Positions 1 through 12,900 of a DNA stretch of 64,000 nucleotides are shown in pieces (the stretch's first letter is position 1; every line of letters begins with the position of its first letter). Location: assembly GCA_033964015.1 (NCBI GenBank), contig CM066912.1:14915399-14979398 (forward strand). Reading direction: 5' to 3'. The position numbers and the translations under genes are program-made. Source of the DNA: Scolanthus callimorphus. Its lineage: Eukaryota > Cnidaria > Anthozoa > Actiniaria > Edwardsiidae. The notes under the pieces are model-generated. The model made no database searches, was not told where the DNA came from, and saw only the letters and a program-made list of their open reading frames with translations.

Positions 1-261
1 GCATGTAAAGTTAACTTACTTAAGTTAAAGTAAGTAACTTAAGTAACAAATTTACTACTTTTCTTTTGCTACCTATTAGCAATTTTAAGGGGTGGACCAT
101 GGACCAGGTGTCCATCTTTTGTACTCTCCCTCCTTGCTTAAGTTTTTGATAGAGCTAAAAATCCCTCTAAGCCAAATGTACTACCCCTAAGTACCGGCCT
201 TGAAGATTGCCTTCCTGCACTGTAAGAACCGGTGTATTATTCACAAGGTGCGTCACAGGGC

Positions 262-634
262 GTGTCTATTTTGCAGGTAGCAGCTAGCAAAACCCAATAA
301 CAATGAGCTAAAACTTTTCAGAGATTCGGATATTGTTTTAATGCAAAAAATCCGACAAAACACAGGTTGACTTCTTGGCTGGAAAAACAATCCCATTATT
401 TCCCCCCGCCGAAACAAGTCCAAGCAATTATGCTATGTTTAGGCTTGAATATGAATTACTGTGGGAAAGTTAAGCTTGCTTGTGATTGGCTACTTTTATT
501 TTGTCTCAAAACTCAGCTCTGGGATCGATTTCTGCGTAAACAACTCGAATCTCTGAAAATTAATGGCTTAATTTTATTGGGTTTTGTAAAAAAAAACTGC
601 TACCTGCTACCTGCAACCTGCAAAATAGACATGC
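262..634. mobile_element. Short inverted-repeat element (MITE-like)
   Basis: The ends are inverted copies. The left end reads GTGTCTATTTTGCAGGTAGC and continues to AAAACCCAATAA. The right end carries TTATTGGGTTTTG and later CTGCAAAATAGACA on the same strand, with CTACCTG(C) repeated in between. No coding content is recognised. It lies beyond the 3' end of the DBF4-like gene, and its superfamily cannot be told. Confidence 0.55.
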
Positions 635-711
635 CATGGATCACAAGCTTCTTTTGTTTGGATGGTAGAACAAAACATGTTAAAAACAGAACTGAACGTT
701 ATTACACCTTG

Positions 712-1018
712 GGGTGCTTTCCATTTACCAAAAAATTTAGGTTAGTGTTTCCAGTAATTCCTGTGTTCAAATGGAACGGTTCAAACCGAAAAGTCATGTG
801 AGGGTCTCAACTGAGAATTGAGACAGGACGGAGTGCTTTCCATTTATCACACATTTTTTATATCAAATGGAAAGCGTGTTTCCGGGGGAAAACCGGGAAG
901 ATGTCAAATGGAAAGTGTTTTCCAAAAATTATCGAAATTACCGGTTTCTTGGACAAGCTTTCCATTTGATTTCTCACATGTCATACCAAAAATGTTTGGT
1001 AAATGGAAAGCAACCCCG
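712..1018. mobile_element. Short inverted-repeat element with GCTTTCCATTT ends
   Basis: GGGGTGCTTTCCATTTACC near 712 is mirrored by GGTAAATGGAAAGCAACCCC ending near 1018. Extra copies of the motif TTTCCATTTGA or its complement lie inside (around 836, 866, 905 and 957), so the element also has subterminal repeats. No protein is recognised. Confidence 0.5.
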
Positions 1019-1529
1019 GGTTCCCTCAAATCAGACACCATCTTGGAAGTTAAAACTGCTAATAACTGAGCTGTAAAGATACACAGGGTACTCAAACAGA
1101 TGTAGTCCTTTTGCCCATCCGTCATTTAGACAGCATATAACACTATATAGTGTACCATGCTTGCAGGCATATGCTGTTTTTATCGTAGTGATTGTGGCAG
1201 CCATCTTGGATTCAGTGACAAAAGGCATGCACTTTCATAATACCACCTGAACCAAAGGCATTCCACATAACTCAACAAAAAAACTGAAAAACCCATACAG
1301 ACTCTGGTCAGGGTGGTTGTTAAATATTATTTTAAAAAAAATGAATTAAATACCAAGCGATACAGTTTGGTCGATTCACATACCATTGAGTTCTATAACA
1401 CACTGCATTTGATGGTTATCCTGTGTATCTTTATGCTTTGGTCATGTGATTTTAAATGTTTATGTAACTGCAATAGAAAGTATTTTAATGCATGCCTACA
1501 TCAGTGGCTAAACGCCGATATCAGTGTGG
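1019..1529. other. Intergenic stretch, nothing recognised
   Basis: AT-rich sequence downstream of the DBF4-like gene's stop codon. Short open frames on both strands show no family resemblance, flanking splice sites or codon bias, and I see no RNA gene. Confidence 0.4.
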
Positions 1530-4500
1530 CTAAACGTTCTTATGCCTATCTTTAACTCGTTGGACAAAATCAGATAAACTGCCTCCTTGCTTAATCAGCT
1601 TGTCTAATACTTCATATCTAGAACTATCATTGGCATTGCTTCTGTGTAGGGATGAATTCAGATGTGAATTAAGTGCTTCTTTGTAGTTAATGTTGCACAA
1701 GCTACACCAATGAAGTCTTGCAGTTTCTTGTTTTTTTTTTGTATCCTTGGGTTTGGTTCCTTGTTCTTTGAAAGTTAATTTCCTTTTTATACCACTCATT
1801 AAAAGGACTGCTTGGAATAGGGGACATAAAGTTCATGTATGGAAACCGTGAAAAGTCCTTGTGAATGGGTCTGTGTAAGTTTGACTGATCCTCTACTTTT
1901 ATGTATGGTTTTTGTAGTCTTTGGCAGAATTTCATTTGATTATTTGCTTTTGGACACTGTTTCTTGGAAAACACTCTTGTACATGAAATATTTGAAGCAT
2001 TAACTATTGGTATTTTCCATTTAGTTGCAAAGGATTCAATTGATGATGATCCACACACAGGCTTTGAGTTTTGTAGTAATACTAGGGACCTCCGGCTGTG
2101 TTCTGGGAAATTTCACTTGGTTTCTTAAAGGTTTTGTCCCAAGAACAATAACATCAATTCTTTTATCCAAGAAATCTACTATAATTGCACCATGCAACTG
2201 TAATGTATGAATAATCTTTCTGGTTTCATCAGCATTGTTGATATGGATAAATGTTCTTTTGCCATTCCAGAATAAAGGGTCCGAGAGTGCATCATCTGAA
2301 AATCAAAGTTGTATAAAGCTCATTCGCTTGTATAAAAGGGATCCACCTAGTTTTCGTGAAATCAGCCCTTTTTTTGGCCTTCATAATCTTATTACGGGAG
2401 CATTCCTGTTTACCTGAACTTCCTCAAGGTACATGTATCTGCATGTTGTGAATAATGAACAGGTGTCCTATCATTTAGATTATTATACTTGTGTAATTCC
2501 TGAAAAAGTACATGCCCCACCACAGCAGCATTTTGCCTTACATTCACAGGGTAACCTTAATTTATTTAAATCTGGAAATTGCAGATGGAGGGGGTTCAGA
2601 TGGATAAAGGGGAATTACAGAAAATAATATGTAATCCAGAGAGTAACACAAAAGAAACCGCATCTGCATCGAAAAATTAATAATTAATTAGTTCTTTTTT
2701 TTTCTCCCTGAGCCTTGGGGAAATTAGTATATTCAGGACTGGTTTTGTTTATCATGATTTTATCAGTCACAGAGCATGCTGGTCCATGTTTCATGAAGAA
2801 AATGCTGGCCAGCAGGCATTCATTACTGCAACTACAGTGTTTTTCAATTTCAGGAAAATAGAAGATGTTGATGGTGTTAATGGTGTACATTGTACAATCA
2901 CCTGGACAAGTTAAAATGATATTTTACCTTTACTTTCACAAGGAGTATCAGCAATCTCTGATGTTTCATCAGTTAAGTGGTCTGATCTGCAGACATTCTG
3001 GTCTTCAGCTTCACAGTGTGATAATACAGAAGGCAATGATGTTGATGTTCTTGGACATGCTGGACTACCACCACTTGTGTTTTCTGGTTCTGAAGGTACA
3101 GCTAAAAGAGACAGATGAAACATTTTATTGTCAAATAATAATTTTTGGAAGACAAGAACATCGTGAACGAAAGTAATAAGTGCTGCACACCTCACAAAAT
3201 AGGCCTTTATCATGCAATATTGGTTAATAATATATAATAGTTATCAGAACATAGAATCCAGTTTTCAATTCATTTTATTGTTTTCAATTCAGCTACACAT
3301 CCATATTTAGTAAAACTGCAAAGTTTCAAAAGAATTACTTTGAAACTGGCTGAGATATGAATTTTCAAGACTTTGTATTCTGGATTACTTTTTACAAAGA
3401 AATGTATGGGCAAATAATATGTCAAGTCATGAGGCTGGACGGGCATGATGCCCATCCACCCTCGTTACAATGTATTTTCCCATACATTTCTTTGTAAAAA
3501 ATAAGCAGTCGAGAATACAAAGTTTTGAATATCCATATCTCAGCCAGTATTCAACCAATCTTCACCAAACTTTGCAGTTTTACTAATACGGATGTGTAAA
3601 ATTGAAAACTGGATTCCATTTTGTGATAACTATTATATATTATTAATCAATATTGCGTGATAAAGGCCTATAAGCCATTTTATTGGACTTGAACGGCAGA
3701 AACGTCATTTGCATGAATTTGTTCTGGGTCTAACTATCAAATGATGGACTAAATTGATGGGAGAGGAGACTTACCACATTCATTGCTTTCATCCAAATCT
3801 TCAGTTCGTGTTGAGTCACAGCTTTCTGGAAAACGATGGTACAAGAAACCGTTAGCAAAATCATTTCACATATAATTTTAACAGATACATTTCAGTGTAT
3901 TCGTATGACGAAAGCATACAGTAGGTGGCAGACCCGGGCTGGCAGGGGGTGCTCGAGCACCCCCACTTTTCGTCAAATTTTCATACATTTACTGTATTTT
4001 GTGTTTTCACTCTTCCCATACTTCCTTACTAATGAGCACCCCAACCTTTTATGGTCCTGCACCACCATTGGAAAGGGACAATGAATGTGCATGATATAAT
4101 TATGCTATTCATTACCCACCATCAAATATTTCAATGCTTGTTTCATCCTGGTCACCTGCTGGAAAGTCTGCACAAAGATACACAGGCATTATTTTAATAC
4201 AGTCAGTCGCCTCATGGTCGACTAGACTTTCTGCCAATAGTGTCACTTATGTCCAGAAATGAACCAGCAATAGGATTTTGTAATCCGAAAAATCCTGAAA
4301 AACAACAGAGCAGTTCGCTTAGGAAACTTAGTATTTTTTAAAATGACAAAAATACAAAGTTTCTAACTTCCGGTAACAAAATGCTACATATCCGACAAAA
4401 GATCAGAGGAGTCTCAAGCACCCCGTTTTAGGTAAACTCTCTTGAAGCACCCCGTCGGCTGGTTCTACAGATTTTTAGGTTTTGTGGGATTTTTGGGATG

Positions 4501-6034
4501 TTGAAAGTGGTTATTCGGAAATTAAGGGTTATGGTTTTCACTACGACATAAGCGATGTAAGCATAAGCATAAGAAGAACGGAAGCCTTTGATCCTTATGC
4601 TAACGCTTATGTTGAAGTGAAAACTGCACTAAACCAACCCTTAGAATCCCATCAGGAAAAACAGATTCTTCAGATAGATTTGTATAGGATCAGCATAGTT
4701 AGTTACTAACTATGCCTTAAGACTTTGCATTGAATCAATATATAAAACACGTGGCAAATAAAATTATCTTGTTCTTTAAAGCCGCCTTAAAAATTTTCCC
4801 TTTATCAAACATGCATGCAATTTCTATAAAACCCGTTGCAAATACATTTTTTCGTTCTACAAAGCGGCCTTCAAAGTTTTCACTTAATCAACAAAGTTGC
4901 CTTTTTAAATTGCATATTGTTTATAAAACGCGCGGCAAATAGTGCCAAACAAATCCCCTCTTTCTATAAAGCCGCCTTCAAGCTTTTCTTTGCGTCAACA
5001 TGCCTGCTATTTCAAATTGTCTCGTTCTATAAAAAGCGCGGCAAATAAATTCTCTCTTTCTTTTAAACCTCTAAACAATGCCTCGACATAAAACGCGCAG
5101 CAAAAAGTGACAAAATTTAGGGACAGACCATTAGATACCTCCGGAAGGATTGCAGAAATCCCTTTTGGGGCAGTTTGAGGCTGGTAATGTTCTTTTACGG
5201 ATATGTTCTTGAAATAGGATAGATCTCATAGCAGGATACGTACCAATGAGGTATTTAAAAGAGTTTTAAGCAAATCATAAGGGGCCGAGCGATTCGCGGC
5301 CGCGATAAATCAAATTATAAATAGTCTCGGGTCGGGTGTAATCGTTGTCTTTCATGAGAAGATCTTATTTTGCGCGTATTCCTTCCAAAGACTCGTACCT
5401 GAAACTTTACTGAAACACCGCTTCAAGAGCGTACTCTATAAGATGGTACTTGTTGCCGCTTCACAACAAACTCTCTAAACTTTAGGACAGAAACATAAAA
5501 GGGTGTTCTAAATCTTTGGTTATATATATTAATAATTAAAGCCTCCTTGTTCAAAACCTACCGTGGTCATCGTCATCGAATATTTCAATACTTGTTTCCT
5601 GGGCATCGTCTTGGATGTTGTCTATGGAAGTCAAATCGAGTACAATTTCTTCATTTTATCCTTCTTTGAGATTCATACCCGCAAATAAAGCTAAATTTTA
5701 CAGTAACATATTTAACAGCTTTTAGGCTTAGTGCAAATGGAAATCCACGAACAGGAGGAGGAGCACAAAACCTTGCTGTGATGCAACTTACCGGAATAAC
5801 TCTCGTCTATAATCTCAATACTATTATCTGCAAACAAAATGGTAAATCGAAAGAAAGTATTAAACAAAATAGTTGTTTAAACGAGAAACCAAACCAGAGT
5901 GCTGACGTACCGTTGGAATTGTTTAAAAAGCTTTCCAAGCTCGGGAATTTGACGTCCCTGAATAACTGCTTTCCCTTGATTGGTGTACTTTGCAATACCT
6001 GTAAACTATCCTCATTCTCCTGGAAATCTTCCAT
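1530..6034 (-). CDS. DBF4: DBF4-like regulatory subunit of CDC7 kinase
   Basis: Seven exons join in phase 1: 6034-5911, 5827-5792, 5621-5562, 4158-4120, 3825-3775, 3101-2928 and 2295-1530. The protein is about 415 residues. DBF4 binds and activates the CDC7 kinase that fires replication origins. The last exon carries all the diagnostic parts. A BRCT-like region N starts near residue 162 (LFWNGKRTFIH). Motif M lies near 290-315 (KPYIKVEDQSNLHRP, ending SPF). The DBF-type zinc finger lies near 358-378 (C-x2-C, then H-x5-H, followed by YEVLDKLI). Exons 2, 3 and 4 each encode an acidic SIEI[IF]D motif. The start is the ATG of MEDFQENEDS. The last exon needs two frame changes, at TTTT 2069-2072 and T10 1731-1740 (plus strand), each consistent with one extra base. 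It is therefore either a recent pseudogene or a good gene with assembly errors. The family call is from motifs only. Confidence 0.82.
3199..3672. mobile_element. Palindromic MITE with AGGCCTTTATCA ends
   Basis: A long imperfect palindrome centred near 3450. It starts AATAGGCCTTTATCATGCAA and ends in the complement TTGCGTGATAAAGGCCTAT, with TA on both sides. The centre is GGGCATGATGCCC. A second, larger copy is at 28145-29200 and a partial third at 55317-55580. It sits in an intron of the DBF4-like gene. Confidence 0.75.
4735..5105. repeat. Imperfect tandem repeat, about 110 bp, GCGGCAAATA
   Basis: Three to four diverged copies of a unit containing TATAAAACGCGCGGCAAATA followed by TTCTATAAAGCCGCCTTCAA. 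It lies in an intron of the DBF4-like gene. Open frames through it are repeat artefacts. Confidence 0.6.
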
Positions 6035-6996
6035 TTTCTTATGCCGTGATAAGGTGAAACTTTCAAGATTTGCCTGCAACTGGTTTCTCGGCGCGCCTCA
6101 CGGTTCCCACGCAGAGAGATCAGTGCACAAAGCCCAAACAGTTGCTGGTTTTAGCGGAGTTATCAGGAGTTCCGCCCCCCATTGTCCTTGTAAATAGATC
6201 TATTGCAAATGTCACTCACTAACAAGCTTTTTGTGTGGAGAGTAAAAGTAAAACGTTTCATCAAACAAGGTTATACATGCATACATAGACGTTTATTTCA
6301 ACACTGGAAAATACTTTTATGTCACTTTTACCGTACTAACTATAATGGTTTTACACAGCACAGACATAATCCTGTGCTGAGGCTAAGTTGCATCTCGTGC
6401 TGTGCCCAAGAATGTGAGGGCCGGTAGCAGTTAAACCGTTAGCCATGTCTACAGTTTCCTATGTCGCAATGCCAAATGACGAATCTGTTGGTCCTGATTT
6501 GAACGCATTTGTTATGCTCAACCTCGAGTGAGATGCGCCGCTCTGAAATTGTATATCCTGCCTTCGGCCGGATAATGACGATAATGATAATAATAAACTT
6601 TGAGAATAAACTTTAATGATAAACTTCATAAGTCTCAAGTCTTCTTATCTAGCTTGACATATCCCATGCGAAATCTTAAATCGGGATGAGTTTCTATTTT
6701 TTGCTTTATATCAAAAAGCGGCTCACAGCTTTCCTACTTTGCCTGGACTTGATGAATTGATTGATCGGGTCTGTTTGATCACCGTTGGTTATTATTCGAG
6801 ACGGAAATTCTGCTTGAGCGGAAGTTCTGCTTTGACAGAAGTCCACAAACACCGCCCCCTTGCCAGGCCGCGCTTGGTCCTTTGATGATACCGTCAAACT
6901 ATGACTATAAAACCGTCACAGAATCACCTCCTGATCAGTTAGGCTTTTACAACATCTATTTTTTCTGTAACGTTGACTTACGGTTCTAAAAGCGCG
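6035..6996. promoter_or_regulatory. Divergent intergenic region between DBF4-like and ParB-like genes
   Basis: 962 bp separate the minus-strand ATG of the DBF4-like gene from the plus-strand ATG proposed for the ParB-like gene, a head-to-head arrangement that usually means a shared or overlapping promoter region. No convincing TATA box was found, and a CG-containing patch lies near 6090-6120. The promoter role rests on position only. Confidence 0.4.
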
Positions 6997-9900
6997 ATGG
7001 GAAAACCTGAAGGAACCAAACTTTGGTCTATTCAAATTGTGGAGGGCAAGCCGACTGTGTTTAAAGCAAAAAACAGGCTGGTTTGTTCCAAGTTAAACGA
7101 GGAATACGGAGAGCTGATCGGCGCGAAAGCTGAAACAGTTAACGTATCCAACGCAGCATACCCTTATGGTGATTCATTTCAGTATTTCAAGTTAGATATT
7201 TGGGCTTCATGGCATTTTGCCGTTTTAGATCACGAATCACGGCACTAAAAACCGTTAAATCGAGAATCACGGGCGCAGGGTATGAAGACATCGGCCGGGA
7301 TAAGACATGCTTTTAAAAAGGGACAGTGTCACGATTTTAGGGCTAAATGCAGTGGAATTCAAAAGAAATAAGCAAAAAGATAATCTAGGTTTGTTAAATA
7401 ACCTTCCAACTGCTACATAAGCAGAAATTTAGAGCATTTTCGTGTGTTATCAAGCGGATGGAATTGGATTACAAAATGGCATTTTTGTTAAAGCTGAACA
7501 GTTTTCAAACTTGAGAATTTGACAGCAAAATCTGGAAAATCATACGTAAGAATGCCTATATAATGCAACGCAGTCCAATTCCCATGAAACGAGCAAATTA
7601 TTGTCTGGGTTTGTTGGACATAATTCCACACCCCTCTGTGACAGACCAACTCTAGCTTCCCACTAGGTTTTCAGGAGAATTCATGACACATTTTCGCTGG
7701 GGGTCAGTCCCCGCGTGTGTTTTACCAGTCTTGCCAACTATTTCTAAAATATACTTTTTTTCATATAATGGAAGCATGGACGCATTGGGTTAGGAAAAAA
7801 TTGCCCGGGTCAAATTTACAAAATCGTTGGGTCTTGGGTTGGCTAAAACTAAAGTCACTGGGGAGAGGCAAAATTTTCGCTCCGCTTGGTTTGGCCATCA
7901 GTTACAGAGGGGTGTAATTTGGAGTGGAAAGGATTGCGAATTGCCCTGTAAATCGGGACCTGGCTGAACTGTTAAAGGTTTGAAACCTTCAAAAGAAAAG
8001 TTTTTTATGCAGACCACTGGCACAGTTTTATAAAATTTTATGTTAAATCGACCGTGACACAGCCCTTTTCACGAATCGCGGAAAATCGTGGTAGGAAGCT
8101 AATAAATATTCACTGCGCAGTAATTCTTTATTCAGTTGTTCGTATAAGCACACCCGTTATCCTTTATTCTTATTGAGCTTTCAACCCCTACAGAAAGGTA
8201 CAGCACCCCAGCCTTAAAAGTTTATTAGTCTTCTTCAAACTTAGAACTCATTGTCTTTTCAGTTGGAGTTTCGAGTAGATGGTAACACGGCAGACGAGAA
8301 GACCCGTGACAAGCTTCGATTTGCCTACATACGCGCCAAGTTCTTCAATCCATTTTCTTCTCACGAGCCTTTCAAGAGCACTTGTCGATCCAAAGATGTC
8401 AAGTGTTTGACAGAGGCTATCTGTACTGGTTTGCGACAGGTTGTTCTCCAGCAGGATTCGCCCCAGACGGGTGACCTGGCAGCAGGACCTTCTGTTGGTG
8501 CTGCTAGTGCCTCGACTCCGGTCGGTGGGATCTCGGACAATCAGAGAGAAGAAACGCCCCGTCATTCCGATGCCCATGGTGCGCCCAGGCCAAAGAAAAT
8601 ACTTTTCGGACCGTCGCGGCTTCCCAGTGCTTCTAATAAAACAGCTAAAAAGGCACGGCTGGACACCGACGAGATTAACGTACTGTGCGCTGACAACTGT
8701 CTCGTTGACAGTAAGTAGTACTCTTCAGGGGCCCCGCAGCAGACTACTTATTCATAGAAAAAAAAACGACATTTCACCATGAGCAGTCTGACTTTCAACA
8801 ACAAATATATCTGTTTTTTTAGAAGGGTTTCTAAACGTGAAGAGGGTAGGGTGGTTTTTTCGCACAAATACATAAGAAACACTAATTTATTGAAGAGGAT
8901 AACTTTGCGCTCTTGGCAGAGGGGGACTAGTCACCACTTCCGAAAATGGTGGCCGCCGACAAACAACCACAGTCTATCTATTGGTTTTAAAATCTTATTG
9001 CAAGGTGACATTGGACAAGAACTGACTGTTTCCATTTTACGGCCTATTCTATATATGTCATGCTTACATTTGCTCTCATCCCGCCTGTCCTGTTACTGCT
9101 TAACAGACGTTTTTTGTTTCTTTTCAGTTTGCTCTTACTTTATACCTATAGAGCAGCTCGAGTTGCCATCCGTACTAAGACCATTCCGGCGGGTAAATGA
9201 TACATTTCTAGAAGAGCTGAAGGCAAGCATGAGAAAGTACCCGTGGGGAACATACGGTAACCTGTTTGTTGCGGTTAAAGAGGTTGCAAAGGAAGACTTC
9301 GACATTGCAAAAGTTGGAGATTATAAATATGAGGTCTTAGGCGGAACACACCTCACTTTGGCCACCCAAGCCCTACATGAGGAAGAGCCAGAGAACAAAT
9401 ATTTCTCTGGCAGAATGTGCAGGATTTATGCTGGCCTGAGTACGGATCAAGCTGTATATTTGGCTTCAATTCACCAAGACTCATCTCAGCGTCAACACTT
9501 CACGACATACAGGGAACAGGTACTTAAAGAAACAATTATCTCGGTGATCTCCCTAAGATCAAAGAAACAAAACTAAGTTTGTGTGAGGTTTGACATGTGT
9601 GTAAAATGCTAAAGCCTGGTGCACACTAGCGACATAACGACAAAAGGACGTTATGTTGCAACGAAAAAAGTACGGGAAAATAATTGAAACAATCAATATT
9701 TTCCATGGATCTTCATTAGATTACTTCACCAAAGCAATCTTATGTTATTTTTTGACGACTTCAACTTCTTGAAACCACTAAATTTTGTTCGCGTGACATG
9801 TTTCTTATGTCGTTATGTCGCAAGTGTGCACCAGGCTTAACAGAACTTTTATTGTTTTCCTGGCTGAAAATTTGTCAGGTTGCCTTGTTGGTATACTGTT

Positions 9901-12900
9901 TCCGGGATATGTTGTCACTGGAAAAAGCAACAAAGTTGGTGTGCTAGGGAGTATGGGTAAAGATTTATTTGAATTTCTGTCAAATATTATTAGAAGTAAA
10001 AACGGCTTAGAAATATGCTGGAATTTAATGATTTTACCTGTGGTTGCAATAACTGTCTGAATTCAGATCAAACAGTAGCAGCTAAGATGGCCCCATTATC
10101 TTTATCCGCTTCAAGCTTATAGGCTTTTTGGGTGACAACGTTTCCTGGAAACGGTATACATCTGTATACTAAAAACACTTAACTGTTAGCTGTTGCTATT
10201 TACTGTTTTCAGAAAACTCGCAAAATGGTGTCTCATTTCACGAGCAAGACTGCAGTTTGAAAATTTTAAAACTGGATTTTATTCTTGATTTGGTACATGT
10301 ATATACTATAAAACAACTATCCCCCTCAGGGTCAGTACCTATAGTGGTGGGTATATACCACAAAGCTTCGCGACTTGGTATATATCCATCAAAAACATCT
10401 TATTGTATATTATTCATAATTTTCAAACTTTTTTACTTAACAGGTAGAGTTATGCCGCATGCAGCTGATGAACAGCAGCGACATCAGCGGAGAACCACCT
10501 CAAACACTTCCATCAGGGTGGAAGGGTAGATGTGCCCAAATATTATGCACAGAGGTAAGAATTATTGTACATTTATATTTATTATTTCTATTGACAGGAA
10601 TTGAACAGTTTGTGTGAAACTCTCAAAGCTATCGTCTTTTCATGGAAAAAATGTTAAGGCTAATGAATGGGCATTGGTAAGCAAGCTACATCTAGTATAT
10701 GGTTCGTACATAGGCTTCATCTATATTTTACAACAACTATTTATACCATAACTGTACAACTAGGAAACTGGAGGCCAAGTCACTTTTCTGTGCTACTTGT
10801 CCTGGGACTAGTGGCCAAAAAAGTTAAGATCGAGCGCTGAGTATACTGCACTCCCATGCCACTAGGGGCAGCTCCTTTTCAACTGCCATGTCTGTTTTGC
10901 TGCTACTTAATAATATAGTAAACCAGTTGTAGGAATTGCAGTAGAAAACATACAGTAACTGCTTTGGGACCTCATAAGTCAATGAAGTGTTTGTAGGTTA
11001 ATAATAATCTTTTAGAAAGATTAGTATTTCCATCCTTGGGGATTGAGGATGTCACATTACAGCCAAAGACGCTCAAGCGTCCCCCCCCTAGAGCGCAATA
11101 ATGAGTTGATTCTTGGAATATTGGATCCATTATTCGATTCAATAATGCATTCGGCTTGGGAAAACGTCTTTCAATTTGAACTTGGTTTTCGGTTTTTGAT
11201 TGGACGATAAACGACGGAGGCACTTCCATATATAGAAAAATCCACAGGGAGCCATTGGTTTTGCGAGTCGTTTCCAATATGGCGCCAAGAAACCAGCAGG
11301 GTAGACTTTACGAGCCTGGTAAACCTCTCCCTCGTTCGTTTAGAGAGGACATTGTTAAACAGTATTATGAGGGACATTCCAAAAAGCATATAGCCCGTGA
11401 TTTAAAGGTGTCGGCGCGTGGTGTGAGGAAGATAATCAATCAGTTTGAACAGTATGGATCCGTTGAACCTTTTTCAAATGGTGGGAGTGATTCAAACAAA
11501 ATAACGGATAACATTTTACATTGCATCGAAATATGGAAGCTCCAAAAGCCATCCATTTATGCTAGTGAATTGCGACAGAAGCTGCTTCTTCAAGGGATTT
11601 GCGATAGGGATGTATTGCCTTCTTGTAGGTCAATAAATCGAGCCTTGCACGGAAAGTTAGGCATGACACACAAAAAGATTTCTCAGATACCACTGGAACA
11701 GGAACAAAACATTTGGAAAGTGGACGAGTACCTAGAAAGAATCCAAGGACTGCACCCATCAACACTTCATTTTTTCGACGAAGCTTCTGTCATAAAAACA
11801 ACTTCGAATCGGCAGTATGGAAGTAGCTACAAGGGAACCAGAGCTATCGAGGTACAAAGATATGCGTCTAATGCTACATACACGGTCAATCTTTTGCATA
11901 GTGTCTTTGGGGTGGATTACTACAATATCATACTTGGTGCCTCCAATGGCGAGGAACTTGTGTCATTTTTTGAATATGCCATTGATTGTGAAAGGGAAAA
12001 TGGTCTCCCAGTTTTTGTTGAGGGGGATACGGTAATAATGGATAACTGTGGCTTTCACCATGGGAGAATCACTGAACAAGCAGTCAGAGAAATCCTTGCT
12101 ACCAGGGAAGTCGAATTACTGTTTCAACCACCATATTCGCCACATCTGAACACCTGTGAATACTGTTTTCACCAAATGAAAGTGGGCCTTAGACACAATG
12201 AGAACTACTCACAGGAATACACAGAAATGGCTATAATGGATGCTCTTGACAACATCACACCAACTAATTCTGTGAACTATTTTAGGCATTGTGGTTATAT
12301 TCTGTAAACATTACCTGTGGCCATCCCACAAGCTTGTATGGTAGAGTGAGTATTTATGGAGATTAGTCACTAAATGGCTGATTGCATTTTTAAACTGCAC
12401 CAGGGGGGACCCCCCTTAAAAAGACCCCTTCCTTGGAATTTCCAACCTCATAAAGGACCCCCTCCCTTGGAATTTCCATTTTTTCTGGCAAAATACCCCT
12501 GGAAAATCTATTTTTGGTTAAAATGTCCCTTGAAAGTCTCCTTTTTTACCTCTCACCCTTGAAATTTTCAGGTTCCAGACACACCCCATCCTTTGGAATT
12601 TCCAGAGTCCAATACAACCACCTTGGAAAACTTTCCTCAACCTCCCCTGTATGGTTTACAGCAAAAATGCAATCAGCCAATGTCTCTCCACACTTTGGCA
12701 AATATGTGTCATTCCAGGAAAACATCTGACGTATTTACGTTCAGCTTTTTTGCGTGAAATTTTGCAAATACAAGAGCATTTTCTTAAGTAAAAAAGAAAA
12801 TAATAATAATTTCAAAAACAAACCAAAAATTTGACCTGTTTCTGTAAAGGTGTAAGTAAGGTCTCGATCCACACCTGCCCACCACTGAGGGAATTTAAAA

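Noticed and set aside
2684..2890. Possible extra exon of the DBF4-like gene
   Set aside because: With the required phase it meets a stop after about ten codons, and exon 6 joins directly to exon 7 in phase.
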